Below are positions 1 through 9,914 of a DNA stretch of 31,933 bases, one piece after another. Position numbers and translations under genes: made by a program. The number at the start of each line of letters is the position of its first letter. Position 1 is the stretch's first letter. The notes beneath the pieces were generated by a model that saw only the letters and a list, made by a program, of their open reading frames with translations, was not told the origin of the DNA and made no database searches. The DNA is from an uncultured Bacteroidales bacterium (GTDB lineage: Bacteria; Bacteroidota; Bacteroidia; Bacteroidales; UBA932), in contig CAJGBW010000016.1 of NCBI GenBank assembly GCA_904501835.1, positions 1 to 31,933 on the forward strand, read 5' to 3'.

Positions 1-1
1 C

Positions 2-1351
2 TACAACTACAAATCCCGCTATTACATCACCGCCACCGGTCGTTTCGACGGTGCTTCCAACTTTGCAAGCAATCACAAATGGGCCTTCTTCCCTTCTTGT
101 GCGCTTCGTTGGAATGTAGCCAATGAGGAATTCCTCAAAGATGTGGATTGGATTGGTGACCTTTCTGTTCGTGGTAGTGCCGGTTTGACCGGTAACGACG
201 CCATTTCTGAATTCCGTTCATTGGCGGCGCTTTCTTCCACGACTTCCGGTTATCTCTTTGATTCTTCCCAGCCGGTAGCGTACTATCGCTCCCGTTTGGC
301 ATCTCCCAACTTGACTTGGGAAAAGACAGCCCTTTACAATGCGGCTGTGGATATTTCATTCTTTGATGGTCGTTTCAATGTAACGGGTGAGTACTATTAC
401 TCCAAGACTACGGATTTGCTCTTGACTCTTCAGGTGGCAACCCAGACCGGTTATTCTTCCCGTTATGGCAACATCGGTGTGACGTCCAACAGTGGTTTTG
501 AACTTTCACTCGACAGCCAGAATATCGTACACAAGGATTTCAGCTGGTCCACGACTTTGACCCTCTCACACAACAAGCAGTTGGTAGAGGATATCGGTTC
601 TGAGGACTTTGTAGCTGCTTATTCTTCTCCGGGTAACAACCCTTACATGATGTACGGTTATGTGTCCGGCTATCCTTTGAACTCCCTTTGGGGCTTCAAA
701 TATGCCGGTGTATGGCACAATCAGAATGAAATCGACATCAACAACGTGACCAAATCTTACGCGAGTGCTTCCGGCGCCCGTTTGGGTTACGCAAAATACA
801 TCGACCACAACCACGACGGTACCTTGAACCAGGACGACCTTGTTTATCAGGGTAGTGCCGATCCCTGGCTCTATGGTGGTTTGCAGAATACCTTCTACAT
901 CTTTGGCTTGAAAGTGGGTGTTTACTTTGCTTATTCATTGGGCGGTAAGATCTACAACTTCTCCGAGTTGTACATGGCTGGTTCTACCTTCACCAACCAG
1001 TATCGTTACATGCTTAACTCTTGGCACCCTGTCCGCAACCCCGAATCCAACTTGCCGCGTGCCGGTAGTACAGACGTTGCTTTGCCGAGTGACTTCATGA
1101 TTTACGACGCTTCTTACCTGCGTTTCAAAACACTCAGTTTGAGTTATACTTTCGATTTGCAGAAGCGTGTCAAATGGTTGCGTGATATCACCCTTACTTT
1201 GGTGGGTGACAACCTCTACTTGTGGAAGAATTACAACGGTTTCGACCCCGACGTATCCAGTGAGGGTACTTCTTCGACCTTGCGTCGTGCGGACATCGGT
1301 GCCTATCCGAAGTCCAGAACCGTCACCTTCAGTGTTCAAATCAGATACTAA
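2..1351 (+). CDS. SusC/RagA-family TonB-dependent outer-membrane receptor, C-terminal part
   Basis: This is the 3' end of a SusC-like beta-barrel transporter, which would move a nutrient across the outer membrane using TonB energy together with its SusD lid. The open frame runs from the window edge, so the N-terminus, plug and TonB box are missing; about 449 residues are visible. They show the alternating aromatic/polar strands of the family (YITATGRFDGASNF near the start, then SWSTTLTLSHNK, LWGFKYAGVW and DHNHDGTLNQDD). The latter resembles the conserved 'D.NgDG.i...D' loop before the last strands. The C-terminus, YPKSRTVTFSVQIRY, ends in an aromatic residue as expected of an outer-membrane barrel sorted by BAM. 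The stop is 14 nt before the susD-like start, the usual tight SusC-SusD arrangement. The transported substrate cannot be inferred. Confidence 0.95.
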   Translation, partial: YNYKSRYYITATGRFDGASNFASNHKWAFFPSCALRWNVANEEFLKDVDWIGDLSVRGSAGLTGNDAISEFRSLAALSSTTSGYLFDSSQPVAYYRSRLASPNLTWEKTALYNAAVDISFFDGRFNVTGEYYYSKTTDLLLTLQVATQTGYSSRYGNIGVTSNSGFELSLDSQNIVHKDFSWSTTLTLSHNKQLVEDIGSEDFVAAYSSPGNNPYMMYGYVSGYPLNSLWGFKYAGVWHNQNEIDINNVTKSYASASGARLGYAKYIDHNHDGTLNQDDLVYQGSADPWLYGGLQNTFYIFGLKVGVYFAYSLGGKIYNFSELYMAGSTFTNQYRYMLNSWHPVRNPESNLPRAGSTDVALPSDFMIYDASYLRFKTLSLSYTFDLQKRVKWLRDITLTLVGDNLYLWKNYNGFDPDVSSEGTSSTLRRADIGAYPKSRTVTFSVQIRY

Positions 1352-1352
1352 T

Positions 1353-1360
1353 GGAGGAGG
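1353..1360 (+). promoter_or_regulatory. Shine-Dalgarno-like purine run before susD
   Basis: GGAGGAGG ends 4 nt before the ATG at 1365. Bacteroidetes genes usually lack Shine-Dalgarno sequences, so a strong one in the short SusC-SusD gap may raise SusD translation. It also supports starting SusD here and not at the in-frame codon 198 nt upstream inside susC. Confidence 0.5.
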
Positions 1361-1364
1361 AAAA

Positions 1365-2918
1365 ATGATGAAACTTAAGAATCTTATATTTTGCTTGTCA
1401 GCATTGGTGCTAATTAGCTTCCAATCCTGTTCTTTGGAGGAGGATACTTCGTCTTTGTCCACCCCCGATCACTTCTTTAGAACTTTCCCTGAGTGTCAGT
1501 CTGCCGTGAATGGATGTTATATTCCCATTAAATCCATTTATACCTACACTTATATGATTGCAACAGAGTGTTGTACCGACCTTTCCCGTATTTACTCCGG
1601 TACCCTCGACTGTAAGTTGGACATTTCTCCCGCCCTTCCTCGTTTCGGTTCTACCGTGTGGACGCAGGCCTACCTGGGTGTACAGCGTTGTAACTTCGCC
1701 GTACAGGGTATTGAGAAATCAGAAGGTCTGTCAGAGGCCCAGCGCGACCAGCTTCTTTGTGAGGCAAAGACCCTCCGCGCTTTCTTCTATTACACCTTGA
1801 CCTGTTTCTTCGGCAACGTTCCCTTCTACTTTGATGATGTGAACGACATCGATGCGTTGAACCGTATTGCCGTTCTTCCGAGAATGAGCGCCGTAGATAC
1901 CCGTAAGAGCTGTATCGAGGATTTGGAAACGGTAGTTACGAAAGTGAGCCAGACCCGTACTTCCGACAACCAGGGACACCGCCTCGGCGCGGCTACTGCC
2001 TGGATGTTGATTGCCAAGATGGCGATGTGGAATGCTACGAAAGATGTGCCTGCCAACAAAGAGGGCTGGTATCTTAAAGCCGTGGATGCGTTGGAGCATT
2101 TGGAGAGCATTTATGGCGAACTCTCACAGTACGATTACGGTGAGAATGTAATGTTCCGCAACAAGAATACCCCGGAATCCATTATGGAGGTTCAGCACAT
2201 GTACGTACAGGGCGGTTTGGATTACACTTCCAATGTGGCTGCCATCTGTACGCCTACCTGCCAGAAGATTACCAACGAGTATGGTACGGTGATCGGTGCT
2301 ACTTTTGATGGCGTTTCCATTCCTGAATTGGGTTATGAATGTACAGTGTGGACCGCTATGCGTCCCAATACTTACTTCAGCCAAGGTTTGCAGACCAAAT
2401 TGGGCAAGGATATCCGCAAGGATTACAACATGGCTTGGTCTTACAATGGTCAGCCCTTCTCCGATGTGAACACCACCCCTTGGCCGGGCCCGAAATTCTG
2501 GTGTCCCAACATGGTGACGACCCGCGACGGCAACAACTACAAAGTGTTCCGCTATGCAGACGCTGTCTTGATGTTGGCCGAGTGCTGGTGTGAATTGGGC
2601 GACACGGAAAAATCCATCGCTTATCTTAATAAGGTACGTGCGCGCGCACAAACAGGAGAGTACACCTTCAAGACCATGCCTCGTCTGGTCAGTGAAATCC
2701 GCGATGAGCGTGCCAGAGAGCTCTTCGGCGAGTTCCAGCGTAAGTTTGACCTCGTAAGATGGGGTACTTGGCTTGAGAGCGTGCAGAGCAACAGCGACTA
2801 CACCGAGTTGAAGGAGAATGCCCTTCCTTGCCACGAATACTATCCTATTCCTGACAAAGAGGTTACCTATTCCAAAAACAATTTGGATAACAACGAATAC
2901 AAGAAATATGGACTTTAA
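1365..2918 (+). CDS. SusD/RagB-family outer-membrane lipoprotein
   Basis: This is a 517-residue surface lipoprotein that should cap the SusC barrel and bind the incoming ligand. A hydrophobic signal ends in F-Q-S-C, so Cys22 is the predicted lipidation site. Family landmarks include the TPR-like helices around NFAVQGIEKSEGLSEAQRD and TLRAFFYYTLTCFFGNVPF. The C-terminal SusD block has RYADAVLMLAECWCELGD, YLNKVRARA, EIRDERARELFGEFQRKFDLVRWGTW and a closing YYPIPDKEV. Length is normal for the family. The start at 1365 (Met-Met-Lys-Leu) is chosen because it gives a proper lipoprotein signal and follows a purine-rich ribosome site; a longer in-frame extension would overlap susC. The next gene follows within a few bases, so they are co-transcribed. 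Confidence 0.96.
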   Translation: MMKLKNLIFCLSALVLISFQSCSLEEDTSSLSTPDHFFRTFPECQSAVNGCYIPIKSIYTYTYMIATECCTDLSRIYSGTLDCKLDISPALPRFGSTVWTQAYLGVQRCNFAVQGIEKSEGLSEAQRDQLLCEAKTLRAFFYYTLTCFFGNVPFYFDDVNDIDALNRIAVLPRMSAVDTRKSCIEDLETVVTKVSQTRTSDNQGHRLGAATAWMLIAKMAMWNATKDVPANKEGWYLKAVDALEHLESIYGELSQYDYGENVMFRNKNTPESIMEVQHMYVQGGLDYTSNVAAICTPTCQKITNEYGTVIGATFDGVSIPELGYECTVWTAMRPNTYFSQGLQTKLGKDIRKDYNMAWSYNGQPFSDVNTTPWPGPKFWCPNMVTTRDGNNYKVFRYADAVLMLAECWCELGDTEKSIAYLNKVRARAQTGEYTFKTMPRLVSEIRDERARELFGEFQRKFDLVRWGTWLESVQSNSDYTELKENALPCHEYYPIPDKEVTYSKNNLDNNEYKKYGL

Positions 2919-2924
2919 TACTTG

Positions 2925-5378
2925 ATGACGATGAAAAGAATAGTATTCCATATCCTAATGATGTTGACGGCAGTGGCATTTGTGTCTTCCTGCCAGAAAG
3001 AGTTCGAGGTTGTCAATGACCTGAATGTGTCATCTCGTACACTCGAACTTCAAAGTGAGGCCGGTGCGACCAAGATTATTGTGTACGCCAATGGCCCTTG
3101 GACAGTCCGTTTTTCAGAGCCTGTCGAGTGGGCTTGTCTGGATAAACTTTCCGGAGACGGTTTGAATGACATCCAGTTTAGTTATTCCACCAACTTCGGT
3201 GTAAAACGTGGTGTAGATATCGTCTTGGAAAGAGATGGCCGTACAGAGACCATTTCCATCATCCAGGCCGGTGCCATCACTTCTCCGAACATGACTTTTG
3301 AAGCATCTAAAGTAGTACTTCCCAAACAAGGTACGACCTTTACGATGCCTATGCAGACCAATCTCAGTTTCTGTTTGGAAGAAATCAAAGCCAAAGTGTC
3401 TTATTATAACGCAGAGGGCCAGATTACCGAGACGCACGAAATCGGTAGCGCCGAGGATAAAAACGCCTGGGTCAGCGCTTATTCTGTGGCCAACGACAAG
3501 GTGACTTTCGAACTCAAAGAAAACAATGGCGGTGCTGATCGTATGGCCGATGTCATCTACTATGTGAAGGATGCATCCGGCGTGGAGACCCGTTCTGTGA
3601 TTTCTTTGACACAGAGCAACTTGAATCCTTCTTTCACGTTGGCATCAACCAGTGGTTCTTACTATGCCAACAACAGCACCTACAACATTGCTGCGACCAA
3701 GAACAACATCTGGTCTTCTCCTGAGACGTCCGTTTCTACTTCCGGAAACTGGATTACAGAGGCTTCTATCGGCGAAGACGGTTTGTCTTTTACCGTGGAT
3801 GAGAATACCGGAACCAGCACGCGCAATGCGACGGTGACGATTTCTTATAGCAAAGGTGGATTGAGCGCAGGTGCCACTTACTCTGTGCAACAGTCTGCTG
3901 ACAAGGTGATTACCTTCTCTGAACTTCGTGCGATGAAACCTGGTGCCATTACCCGCAACGACTATATCGAAGGTTATATCGTCAGCGATCCTTCCAGCGC
4001 CAACGTTTGTTCCAATCCCCAGAATGGTCAGTATTCATTTGACATGACCGTCAATGACAAGACGGCTTACCTGGAGAGTACAGACGGCAACTATGGTCTT
4101 CAACTTCGTTTTGCGACCAAGGCCGACAATGCCCAGGCACGTTATTCCAAGGTGTTGGTGAACTTGAACGGAACCACCCTCGTTCGTGAGGACAATCCTG
4201 TTCGTTATACCATCAACGGCGTGACGGCTGCCAAAGTGCAGTTGCTTGAGAAGGGTGACGCGACGACCATTCCCCAAAAGATTCGTACGATTTCCCAGCT
4301 CTCCGACAACGATATCTTTACTTATGTGTCTTTGGCACCGGTTGAGATTATGTGCAAGGATGGCGCATTTACCAATGCTTCAGAGGGTTATGCTTATAAA
4401 TATAGCCACAACGCTTCCGGTTCAACCTCTCCTCGTTGGGATGTGGCACCTTTGCTCTGCTCTGACGACAAAGGTGATGTGATTTACATGTTGACCAATG
4501 CGGCTGTTACCTGGAGAAGAACCGGTAAAGATATTGCTTGGAACACCTGTGTGCCCCAGGGTGCCGGTACTTTGAGCGGTATCATCGTTGCCGACACACA
4601 GGCACCTGTCCGTTGGGGTGATTTGGGTAAATACCAGATTCGACCTTTGCAATTGGCTGAAATCGATTTGCATGGACCGAAATTCTCCGAGACCATCGCA
4701 GAATGGACCTGGAATGACTTCTCTCCGAAGATTACCCCCGATGAAGGTAACGGTACTTTCAACAAGTATAACGCGATTGCCTCGTTTGTGACCGACTTCA
4801 ATAACCCTTATATGCCCATCGGTTCAGAGGCCAATGGTAACAGCACCTCCAACCTCAAAGGTCTGGTTTCTCAAGCCGCTCTCTGCTTGAAACAGCAGTG
4901 GTGGGATTTCACCGAGCAGACCGGAAAGTATTTTGACGTACGATTCTCGACTGCCGGTTTGAATGGTACCAACTTGGTGTTCGGTATCACTTGGGGACAT
5001 GGCGCGGCTACCAACACAAGCATTTCCGGACCTGCTCACTGGCATGTGCTTTACTCTACGGACAACGGTACATCCTTTACCAAAGTTCCCTCTGTGGATA
5101 TTTTGAAAAAGCGTTCTTTGGTATGGTGGACCAACACTTCACAGGATGCAGCGCCCGGCTATACCGAGCATCTGATCAAATTGCCGGCTGATTGTTTCAA
5201 CAAATCCAACGTGGTGATTCGTCTGCAGGTGGCTGATACCGTGACCGATATTGCTCCTTCAACAAGCGCGACCACTTGGCAGAATGCCTTGGGTATCGAG
5301 AAAGGAAAAATCACTTCCGGTACCGCGGCGAACAACTCAGAGGTGAGAATCGGTACCATTACCGTTCGCTTCAATTAG
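2925..5378 (+). CDS. BACON / DUF5689 domain lipoprotein
   Basis: This is an 817-residue secreted lipoprotein with signal peptide and Cys23 (V-S-S-C). Three BACON-like beta-sandwich units appear to follow, at about residues 30-115, 120-230 and 230-325. The first contains the typical YANGPWTVRF and ends TISIIQAG; the third ends YSVQQSADK. From about 327 (VITFSELRAMKPGA, then NDYIEGYIVSDPSS) comes a DUF5689 region of OB-fold character. The last 240 residues form a beta-rich, aromatic module (KQQWWDFTEQTGKYFDVRFSTAG; WHVLYSTDNG) that resembles a jelly-roll binding domain. No catalytic motif is visible. Its position directly after SusD fits a surface accessory binding protein. A TTG at 2922 and an ATG at 2931 are alternative starts. 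Domain borders are my estimate. Confidence 0.85.
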   Translation: MTMKRIVFHILMMLTAVAFVSSCQKEFEVVNDLNVSSRTLELQSEAGATKIIVYANGPWTVRFSEPVEWACLDKLSGDGLNDIQFSYSTNFGVKRGVDIVLERDGRTETISIIQAGAITSPNMTFEASKVVLPKQGTTFTMPMQTNLSFCLEEIKAKVSYYNAEGQITETHEIGSAEDKNAWVSAYSVANDKVTFELKENNGGADRMADVIYYVKDASGVETRSVISLTQSNLNPSFTLASTSGSYYANNSTYNIAATKNNIWSSPETSVSTSGNWITEASIGEDGLSFTVDENTGTSTRNATVTISYSKGGLSAGATYSVQQSADKVITFSELRAMKPGAITRNDYIEGYIVSDPSSANVCSNPQNGQYSFDMTVNDKTAYLESTDGNYGLQLRFATKADNAQARYSKVLVNLNGTTLVREDNPVRYTINGVTAAKVQLLEKGDATTIPQKIRTISQLSDNDIFTYVSLAPVEIMCKDGAFTNASEGYAYKYSHNASGSTSPRWDVAPLLCSDDKGDVIYMLTNAAVTWRRTGKDIAWNTCVPQGAGTLSGIIVADTQAPVRWGDLGKYQIRPLQLAEIDLHGPKFSETIAEWTWNDFSPKITPDEGNGTFNKYNAIASFVTDFNNPYMPIGSEANGNSTSNLKGLVSQAALCLKQQWWDFTEQTGKYFDVRFSTAGLNGTNLVFGITWGHGAATNTSISGPAHWHVLYSTDNGTSFTKVPSVDILKKRSLVWWTNTSQDAAPGYTEHLIKLPADCFNKSNVVIRLQVADTVTDIAPSTSATTWQNALGIEKGKITSGTAANNSEVRIGTITVRFN

Positions 5379-5391
5379 TAACTGAAACAGT

Positions 5392-7857
5392 ATGATGAAT
5401 ATGAAAAGATATTTTTCTCTAATCAAATGTGGCTTGGGTGTGATTCTCATGGCTTTGACCTTGGGCGGAACACGTGCCTGTATGCCGGCAGAGACGGAGG
5501 AGACCCCTCTCGTTAAATTGGGTGCCGCCGTGAAAGAGTTCGTTGCCGAAGCGGACGGTGGTGTCATCAACATTCCCGTCTATTCCAATGGCCCGTATCA
5601 CCTTGAGATGATTACGGAAGACAACGAGTGGCTTTTGATGACCATGCCGGATGACTTGAATAAAAATGGTTATATCCGTGCGGAGTGCGACTTCAACACC
5701 TCTTTCAAAAGAAGAGTCGTGTTCGTGATTTGCAGTGATGTGGATACCCGTCGCGACACCGTTACCTTCAAACAGAAAGGTATGCAAGAGGCCATCATTA
5801 CGATGGATGAGCTTTCTGTGCAGGCCCGCGGTGCCGGTGGTGACAGTACCTATGTCATCAACACCAACGTTCCTTTTGCGGATTTGAAACAGACCATTAC
5901 CTATACCGATGAAGAATTGACTCCCGAAGAGTGGATTACCGGTATCGAGGTGACGGATTCTGACAAGACCAAACGTCAGATGAAGATTTCCACCTTGAAG
6001 AATACCAATGAGAACAACCCTCGTACCGCCTTGGTTCGTTTCCAGTTTACCGACGGTTGGGGTGAGTCAGTCTCATTGGCCTTCAACGTGATTCAACGTA
6101 CAGCGAAGGAAAAGATCGGTACGACCGTCTCTATGCGTGACCTCAAATATGAATATGTCGTTTCCGGTCAGCCCATTGATAAATACATCATTGTCGAAGG
6201 TATTGTCGTGAGCAACAAGGATGGACGTAACTGCGGTGAAAATGAGCAGCTTACCACGTCTTCTATCGACTACTCGGGCGACCAGAGAACCATCTATCTC
6301 GAGAGCATGGATGGCACGCAGGGTATCTGCTTGATGGCCAATTCTGCCGATGACAATGTGGTGAATTTGTACGACAAGATTCAGGTGCTTCTCTACAACA
6401 CCAACCCTGTTATGCACAGCGATCCTGAGCGCCTCGTCATCAGCGGTGTCAAAGCCAATATGATTGTCGGTCAGGTGAAAGGACAGGCTTCCGATGTGCC
6501 TACGAAGATCAAATACATGAAAGACCTCACCGATGAGGATATCTACACCTACGTACAATTGAAAGACGTGGAAATCCCTGTTCGCAAAGGTAGCCTTGTT
6601 CCTGTGAACGAGGGTTATACCATCGCTTCCAACTCCCATCGTTTCTCAAAATATCCTCGTTTGATTCGCGATATCAATGGTAACTCCATGTATATGCTGA
6701 CCAATACGGTTTGTCTGTATCGTAACGATGGTGATCGTCTTCCTTACGGCTCCGGAAATATCTCCGGTGTGATTGTACACGAGCGTTTCCCTCGTTTTGA
6801 TTGGAGAAATGCCGCTGACCCTGCCGAGATGGAACTGGATCCGACATTGGGCCGTATCGGTACCTATCAGATCCGCCACCAGGTGAAAGAAGATATCTGG
6901 GGCAATATGAAAGACGACTTCGAGGACGGATTCTCTAACTTGCTTTTGGAATACCGTTTCTGGAATCCCGATAAGAACAGGGGTGTCTGCTTGCCTACCT
7001 ATGGTAAGAACGGTTACTTCACCCATACTTATCAGCGTAAATATACCGGAACTGACGCCAAAGAATTTACAGAGGAGACCTTTAACCAGCACATGGCTCC
7101 TGCCGGATCCTTTGATTACCTTGGCCCTATTGGAAACAATAAAAACAACCTCTTCGGCTTGCACGTAGGTAACCAGAATGGTTTGGGTATCATTCTTGAC
7201 CGTAGCAAAGAGTATTGGAGTGCGGAAATGTCTGACCTAGTGGACAATACCGGCGCAAGACCTCAGTGGTGCGGTCCGAAAGCCAGCTCCAAATACTGTT
7301 TCTACAACGGAAACGACGCCTTGGATATCGATAACATCAATTACAGCGGCGGTACGGGTAGCAACAGGGGTAAAGGTCATACTGCGTCCGCATGTTACCT
7401 GGGCTTCTCTTCTGACTACTGGTTTGACACCGAGACAGGCAAACCTTATGCTTGGTTGCTCAACTTCTCGACCGCCGGTTTGTCGGCTTCCGGTTTGTCT
7501 TTGCAGATTGCTGCTTTGAATACCAGCCAGGCATTCTATTCTCCGAGATATTGGAAATTGGAGTGGTCTACGACTGACAACCAGGCAGATTCCAACTGGA
7601 AACTCATTGCCGAATACACCGTTCCTGACGTATCCGTGTGGTCTAACACCTTGTATTCATCCAGCGTGGGTGCCAAACACATGGACTTCCCGCTTCCGAG
7701 TGAAATGATGGGTAAGGAAAATGTGTACATCCGTTTGATTCCCGCCAACGACTTGTGTAGTAGTGGTATTGACTACGCAGAGGCACACGTAAACGAATCG
7801 GCTTCTGAGTCCCACACCAACACAATCTCGTATATTGCAATTAGATATAACAAATAA
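5392..7857 (+). CDS. BACON / DUF5689 domain lipoprotein (paralogue of upstream gene)
   Basis: This 821-residue secreted protein has the same architecture as the gene before it. A hydrophobic signal leads to Cys30, then come two BACON-like units (about 38-135, ending TVTFKQKG, and 135-235, ending FNVIQRT) and a DUF5689 region from about 242 (TTVSMRDLKYEYVVSG, KYIIVEGIVVSNKDG). The large C-terminal beta-rich part contains LLEYRFWNPDK and LLNFSTAGLSASGLSLQIAALN, and the FSTAGL piece matches the upstream paralogue, suggesting tandem duplication. The lipobox is unusual (G-T-R-A-C, with Arg at -2), so lipidation is less certain. The gene starts 13 nt after the previous stop and lies in the same operon. 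No enzymatic motif is seen; a ligand-binding surface role is inferred. Confidence 0.83.
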   Translation: MMNMKRYFSLIKCGLGVILMALTLGGTRACMPAETEETPLVKLGAAVKEFVAEADGGVINIPVYSNGPYHLEMITEDNEWLLMTMPDDLNKNGYIRAECDFNTSFKRRVVFVICSDVDTRRDTVTFKQKGMQEAIITMDELSVQARGAGGDSTYVINTNVPFADLKQTITYTDEELTPEEWITGIEVTDSDKTKRQMKISTLKNTNENNPRTALVRFQFTDGWGESVSLAFNVIQRTAKEKIGTTVSMRDLKYEYVVSGQPIDKYIIVEGIVVSNKDGRNCGENEQLTTSSIDYSGDQRTIYLESMDGTQGICLMANSADDNVVNLYDKIQVLLYNTNPVMHSDPERLVISGVKANMIVGQVKGQASDVPTKIKYMKDLTDEDIYTYVQLKDVEIPVRKGSLVPVNEGYTIASNSHRFSKYPRLIRDINGNSMYMLTNTVCLYRNDGDRLPYGSGNISGVIVHERFPRFDWRNAADPAEMELDPTLGRIGTYQIRHQVKEDIWGNMKDDFEDGFSNLLLEYRFWNPDKNRGVCLPTYGKNGYFTHTYQRKYTGTDAKEFTEETFNQHMAPAGSFDYLGPIGNNKNNLFGLHVGNQNGLGIILDRSKEYWSAEMSDLVDNTGARPQWCGPKASSKYCFYNGNDALDIDNINYSGGTGSNRGKGHTASACYLGFSSDYWFDTETGKPYAWLLNFSTAGLSASGLSLQIAALNTSQAFYSPRYWKLEWSTTDNQADSNWKLIAEYTVPDVSVWSNTLYSSSVGAKHMDFPLPSEMMGKENVYIRLIPANDLCSSGIDYAEAHVNESASESHTNTISYIAIRYNK

Positions 7858-7868
7858 CAATCGATACA

Positions 7869-9737
7869 ATGAAACACACTAACATTTTTTCATTTGTCAT
7901 GCTGATGGCTGCCGCTGTGCTGTCATCCTGCAACAAACTTGAGAACAATCAGGATGCGACGGCTTCTGCTCCGCTCGTGGATTCCGGTTTCTATGCTCAA
8001 ATGGCGGCTGCCGACGACAGCAAGACCACGCTTGAAATTTCAAGCGGAAAGGTGCTTTGGGAGACCAATGACCCGATTATGGTGTCCAATGGTACTTCTA
8101 CCTCTGAAATGTATATCAAACAGGGTGGTTCTACCGGTAGCTCCTTGTATACCAGTGGTGCAGTCCTTTCAGGAAATGCTTTCTATGCTGTTTATCCTTC
8201 TACGGGAGGTAGTTACGCATCCGGCGTGTTCCATTCTACGATTCCTACCAATCAAAGCTATGTGGCGGGAGGATTTGCTTCACAGGTATTCCCTATGATT
8301 GCCGCTTGTGGTGCTGACCGTATCTTCTCTTTCAAGAATGCGGCGTCTTTGTTCAAGGTGGTCGCTACTTCTACCGACCTTTCGGCAGCTAACATCACAG
8401 GTTTGAGCATTTCTGCTGACCAGAAATTGGCTGGTTCTATCGCTGTGAATTATACTCAGGGCGGTACGCCGACCGTGTCTTGCAGTGGTAGCAACACTGT
8501 CAATATGACTTGTCCTTCTCCCGTGGCAATGGGTACGCCGATTTATGTTGTGGTGGCTCCGGGTGCTTATACCAATGTGTCCATCATGTTCTCTTTGAGC
8601 AATGGTATGAAAATCGTGCACAACGCGGGCAGCGTCAATGTTGAGCGATCTAAATATCAGACGATTTCTGCCAGCCTTACCGCTGCTTCTTACACCGATT
8701 TGTCAGCAAGCGGTACTGCGAACTGTTATATCATCAAGAAGGCAGGTTCTTATAAGTTCAAAGCCAATGTGAAAGGTAATGGCGTGGTAACTTCTTCCGG
8801 TCTTCCTTCTGCAACAAGTGGTATCAGTGGTGCGAAAGTGTATTACACGGATGGTGACAACTTCCTTAGCGGCAGCTTGTCATACATGGATGGCTATGTT
8901 TACTTTACGACCGTAACCGGTACACTTCCTATCGGTACAGCCCTTGTTTCCGTAACAGACGCCAGCGGTGCAACACTTTGGTCATGGCATTTGTGGGCCA
9001 ATAGAAACATCGCTGATGTAAAACTCAGCAACAACCAGACTTGGCTCAACATGAACTTGGGTGCTCATCAGGTAGCATTTAATGCTGATGGTTACAACGG
9101 ATATTACTACCAGTGGGGCCGCAAAGACCCGATTCAGCAGGCCAAAGGACAAAACAATGTGTTGGATAGTCCTTTTGTATCTCACGCATCCCAGACTGAC
9201 GGTTCATTGGCTAACTCTATTAAATTCCCCTTGTACTACTACGGTTCTTATAAGACTTCTAATAACGAAAACATTGCAGACTGGTGTACTTTCGATGACA
9301 ATGTGAAGTATTATGACTGGTGGAACAAGAACGTGACTGCCGACCAACAAGAGACTGTAACAGGTAGCAAGACCATGTTCGATCCCTGTCCTCCGGGATA
9401 CCGTGTACCTACTTATGCAGAGGTGAAATCAATGGCCGATATCGGAGGTGAGACCGCGGGTACTAGCTGTGCTATTGTTGATGGAAAATTGTACTTCCCT
9501 TACACTTCTAGCCGTGGTGCTGGTATTACCCCCAAGTGGTGGGGTGGTGTTGCCGAAGATGCAACAGATACTTCCATCGGTGAGCGTGGATTCTATCACT
9601 GCGACCTTCCTTACAATACAGGCAATAAATCGACCCGTAATGTATATCGTTTCTATGCAAGAAAAGGTGGCGTAGGATACTCTGGTTCTTATTGCTCACG
9701 TGCAACAGGTATGGTTGTAAGATGTATCAAAGGTTAA
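7869..9737 (+). CDS. Fimbrillin-like lipoprotein with C-terminal FISUMP domain
   Basis: This is a 622-residue lipoprotein with a signal ending L-S-S-C (Cys21). Residues about 25-285 are a fimbrillin-like (FimA/Mfa-type) beta region with the recurring pattern SKTTLEISSGKVLWETND and GNAFYAVYPSTGG. A linker carrying WSWHLWAN (about 371) and YNGYYYQWGRKDP (about 408) leads into a FISUMP domain (Fibrobacter succinogenes major paralogous domain), recognised by MFDPCPPGYRVPT at about 502 and the terminal RCIKG. FISUMP function is unknown; such proteins are surface-exposed. It starts 11 nt after the DUF5689 gene, and its stop overlaps the next small gene (TAATG). It has clear paralogues at 13051 and 15431. 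Confidence 0.88.
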   Translation: MKHTNIFSFVMLMAAAVLSSCNKLENNQDATASAPLVDSGFYAQMAAADDSKTTLEISSGKVLWETNDPIMVSNGTSTSEMYIKQGGSTGSSLYTSGAVLSGNAFYAVYPSTGGSYASGVFHSTIPTNQSYVAGGFASQVFPMIAACGADRIFSFKNAASLFKVVATSTDLSAANITGLSISADQKLAGSIAVNYTQGGTPTVSCSGSNTVNMTCPSPVAMGTPIYVVVAPGAYTNVSIMFSLSNGMKIVHNAGSVNVERSKYQTISASLTAASYTDLSASGTANCYIIKKAGSYKFKANVKGNGVVTSSGLPSATSGISGAKVYYTDGDNFLSGSLSYMDGYVYFTTVTGTLPIGTALVSVTDASGATLWSWHLWANRNIADVKLSNNQTWLNMNLGAHQVAFNADGYNGYYYQWGRKDPIQQAKGQNNVLDSPFVSHASQTDGSLANSIKFPLYYYGSYKTSNNENIADWCTFDDNVKYYDWWNKNVTADQQETVTGSKTMFDPCPPGYRVPTYAEVKSMADIGGETAGTSCAIVDGKLYFPYTSSRGAGITPKWWGGVAEDATDTSIGERGFYHCDLPYNTGNKSTRNVYRFYARKGGVGYSGSYCSRATGMVVRCIKG

Positions 9738-9895
9738 TGATGAAGAATATGAAATTACAACAAAAGAATAACAGCAAGGCGCTCTATGAGAGCCCTTGCT
9801 GTACCTCTAAGGATATACTCGTGGAATCAGGTTTGTGTCTCAGCACATTTTCTAGCACCGAGGATTATGTAGAAATAGAAATTGATTGGAATTAA
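9737..9895 (+). CDS. Small Cys-containing peptide, 52 aa (family member 1)
   Basis: This is a short gene of unknown function. Its ATG overlaps the stop of the preceding lipoprotein (TAATG), a sign of translational coupling, and it ends 19 nt before the next lipoprotein gene. It has no signal peptide or membrane segment. The peptide is Cys-rich for its size (21, 22, 34) and ends in an acidic/aromatic tail (EDYVEIEIDWN). It shares the pattern Y17-x-S-P20-x-C22-x7-E30-S-x-L-C34-x-S36 with the peptide at 26858, with identical spacing, and a reduced version with the peptide at 15244. Short proteins of this style are common near surface-lipoprotein genes in Bacteroidales, but I know of no function. 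An unstructured leader or adaptor is possible. Confidence 0.72.
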   Translation: MMKNMKLQQKNNSKALYESPCCTSKDILVESGLCLSTFSSTEDYVEIEIDWN

Positions 9896-9914
9896 TCTAA
9901 CAAAACGAATAGAG

